Source of the DNA: JAPUDQ01 sp964538665
GTDB lineage: Bacteria; Patescibacteriota; Saccharimonadia; Saccharimonadales; Saccharimonadaceae
DNA: 5,895 nt
Direction of reading: 5' to 3'
Assembly (NCBI GenBank): GCA_964538665.1
Contig: CAZIEB010000031.1
Coordinates: forward strand, 1 to 5,895
Part shown: one piece after another, positions 4,355 through 5,895 of the stretch
Numbering within the stretch: the first letter of the stretch is position 1
Layout: each line of letters starts with the position of its first letter
Notes under the pieces: model-generated
What the model saw: only the letters and a program-made list of their open reading frames with translations
Database searches by the model: none
Told to the model about the DNA's origin: nothing
Position numbers and translations under genes: made by a program

Positions 4355-5895
4355 ATGGAGTATTATTCACGAATTATTGCTGATGCAGTCCGTGACGTGT
4401 ATGGTCTCGATGTCGAGCCCGAGGTGACGCGCCCAGAGGCGCAGTTTGGTGATGTTTCGAGCAATGTCGCGATGAAACTTGCTGGCCAACTATCCAAATC
4501 GCCGCGCGAAATTGCTGACGCACTCGTGGCACGTCTTGAGAATAGCGATATGATACAGTCAGCATCTGTTGCCGGGCCGGGCTTTATCAACCTTACGCTG
4601 ACTGACACGGCACTACTTGAGGCTGTATCTGTAGAAGCGCCAAAATCACTGAGCGGCAAACGAATTCTCGTCGAATATTCTGACCCAAACCCATTTAAGC
4701 CACTACATGCAGGGCATTTGTATACGACCTTAGTCGGCGACACGATAGCGAGGCTGATAGAACATGCTGGTGCCGAGACTATCAGATTGAATTATGGCGG
4801 CGATGTGGGGCTACATGTCGCGAGAAGTATGTGGGCAATGGTTAAGTGGCTCGACGGTGAAAACCCTGAAAAACTCAATGATATTGCTCCAGAAAACAGA
4901 GCTGCCTGGATGGGCGAGCGTTATGTTGAGGGTACCGATGCGTATGAGACTGACGCAGCTGCGAAGCAAGAAATTATAGACTACAACAAACGCGTCTATC
5001 AACTACACGCCGACAATGATCATGAGTCGCCATTTGCCCAAATTTACTGGACTTGCCGCCAATGGAGCTATGAGTATTTTCCTGAATTGTACCGCCAGCT
5101 CCAAGTTACGCCATTTGCGCGTTTTATCCCTGAGAGCGAAGTCACACCTCTGGGCATCGCAACAGTACGAGAGCATATCGGGACTGTGTACGAAAAGAGC
5201 AATGACAGCGATGCAATCATATTTCCGGGAGAGCAATATGGACTTCATACCCGTGTGTTCTTCAATTCCGAGGGCTTACCGACCTACGAGGCCAAAGATG
5301 TCGGGTTGAGTTTGACCAAGTGGAAAGACTACAATTTCGATGAATCAATCATCATCACGGCCGCCGAACAGCAACAATATATGCAAGTTGTCATCAAGAG
5401 TATCGAGCAGTTTGCGCCCGAGCCAGCTCATCGGACTCGACATCTTACGCATGGCACAGTCAAGCTGGCCGGCGGAGTCAAGATGAGCTCCCGTCGAGGC
5501 AATGTGCTGCTTGCGCTAGACATATTGGCAACCGCTCGTGGTGCAGCTGAGGCATATGGCAAGCGCGCGGACGACAGCGTCGTGCTCGCTGCGATTAAAT
5601 ACTCGTTTGCCAAGGCAAGGGTCGGGGGAGATATCATCTATGATCCGGCCGAATCCGTGGCGCTTGAGGGCAATAGCGGGCCGTATCTGCAATACGCTCA
5701 TGCCAGAGCGTGTTCAATTTTACAAAAGGCCCCAGACCCAGAAGAGCAGCAAGCAATCGAATCGCTAGATGCCGACGAACGGCTGCTAGTGCGCAAAATA
5801 ACAGAGTATGGTGACGTTGTCCAAAAATCCACGCGGGAGCTCATGCCACACCACATATGTCATTATCTCTATGAACTAGCACAAGAGTTTAACCG
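4355..5895 (+). CDS. argS: Arginyl-tRNA synthetase (3' end beyond window)
   Basis: Class I aminoacyl-tRNA synthetase that charges tRNA-Arg with arginine using ATP; cytosolic and essential. The 513 codons visible run off the right edge with no stop. Order: N-terminal ArgRS additional domain (about 1-85, with FGDVSSNVAM and GPGFINL); the Rossmann catalytic core with the HIGH-equivalent HAGH (118-121, in DPNPFKPLHAGHL) and YGGDVGLH; the mid-core TYEAKDVGL (310-318); the KMSKS-equivalent KMSSRRGNV (376-384); then the start of the helical DALR anticodon-binding domain (GPYLQYAHAR, about 442-451). Compared with typical bacterial ArgRS of about 550-580 residues, roughly the last 40-60 are missing. 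An in-frame ATG at 4349 is possible but lies only three bases after the -10 box, upstream of the predicted transcript start; I prefer 4355. Divergent from sucCD across 38 bases. Confidence 0.97.
   Translation, partial: MEYYSRIIADAVRDVYGLDVEPEVTRPEAQFGDVSSNVAMKLAGQLSKSPREIADALVARLENSDMIQSASVAGPGFINLTLTDTALLEAVSVEAPKSLSGKRILVEYSDPNPFKPLHAGHLYTTLVGDTIARLIEHAGAETIRLNYGGDVGLHVARSMWAMVKWLDGENPEKLNDIAPENRAAWMGERYVEGTDAYETDAAAKQEIIDYNKRVYQLHADNDHESPFAQIYWTCRQWSYEYFPELYRQLQVTPFARFIPESEVTPLGIATVREHIGTVYEKSNDSDAIIFPGEQYGLHTRVFFNSEGLPTYEAKDVGLSLTKWKDYNFDESIIITAAEQQQYMQVVIKSIEQFAPEPAHRTRHLTHGTVKLAGGVKMSSRRGNVLLALDILATARGAAEAYGKRADDSVVLAAIKYSFAKARVGGDIIYDPAESVALEGNSGPYLQYAHARACSILQKAPDPEEQQAIESLDADERLLVRKITEYGDVVQKSTRELMPHHICHYLYELAQEFN

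Noticed and set aside
4317..4370. Longer sucCD start at 4370 adding 18 residues
   Set aside because: It would overlap the argS coding start and the promoter, and SucC proteins begin at the position of the ATG at 4316.
4363..5768. Short open frames within argS on both strands
   Set aside because: They overlap a clear synthetase reading frame carrying all family motifs.
1..5895. Mobile elements, CRISPR array, tRNA/rRNA, riboswitch
   Set aside because: No transposase, regularly spaced direct repeats, terminal inverted repeats or tRNA-like cloverleaf was seen; gaps are 70, 30 and 38 bases, too short for most of these.

Overview
The window reads as a gene-dense stretch of chromosome from a small-genome bacterium. 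My best guess is Candidate Phyla Radiation/Patescibacteria, most likely Saccharibacteria (TM7). This rests on the character of the CTP synthase and arginyl-tRNA synthetase sequences, the tight packing, the roughly balanced base composition and the apparent leaderless gene starts. It is inference from memory of such proteins, not a database match. UGA is used as a stop and UGG as Trp, so the code looks standard; this argues against the UGA-recoding Gracilibacteria/Absconditabacteria.

Layout, left to right. (1) Bases 3-122 (+) hold the likely 3' end of an unidentified gene, with a C-terminus faintly like spermidine-synthase-family proteins. (2) Bases 123-192 are an AT-rich gap with a perfect TATAAT just before pyrG. 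(3) Bases 193-1788 (+) are pyrG, CTP synthase, complete. (4) A 30-base gap separates two convergent gene ends. (5) Bases 1819-2250 (-) encode a 143-residue J-domain protein with a reduced zinc-finger motif. (6) Bases 2247-4316 (-) encode a single-chain succinyl-CoA synthetase in which the beta (SucC) and alpha (SucD) subunits are fused. Its stop overlaps the J-protein start as ATGA, so the two form an operon. (7) A 38-base divergent region (4317-4354) carries overlapping promoters. (8) Bases 4355-5895 (+) are argS, arginyl-tRNA synthetase, cut by the window edge within its anticodon-binding domain.

The enzymes cover nucleotide supply (CTP), substrate-level phosphorylation or CoA-ester metabolism, and translation. 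No mobile element, CRISPR array or RNA gene is visible. There is no obvious novel multi-gene system. The points most worth following are the beta-alpha SucCD fusion with a 56-residue linker, its coupled mini J-protein, and a consistent leaderless architecture: in all three promoter-proximal genes a -10 box ends 7-9 bases before the ATG.
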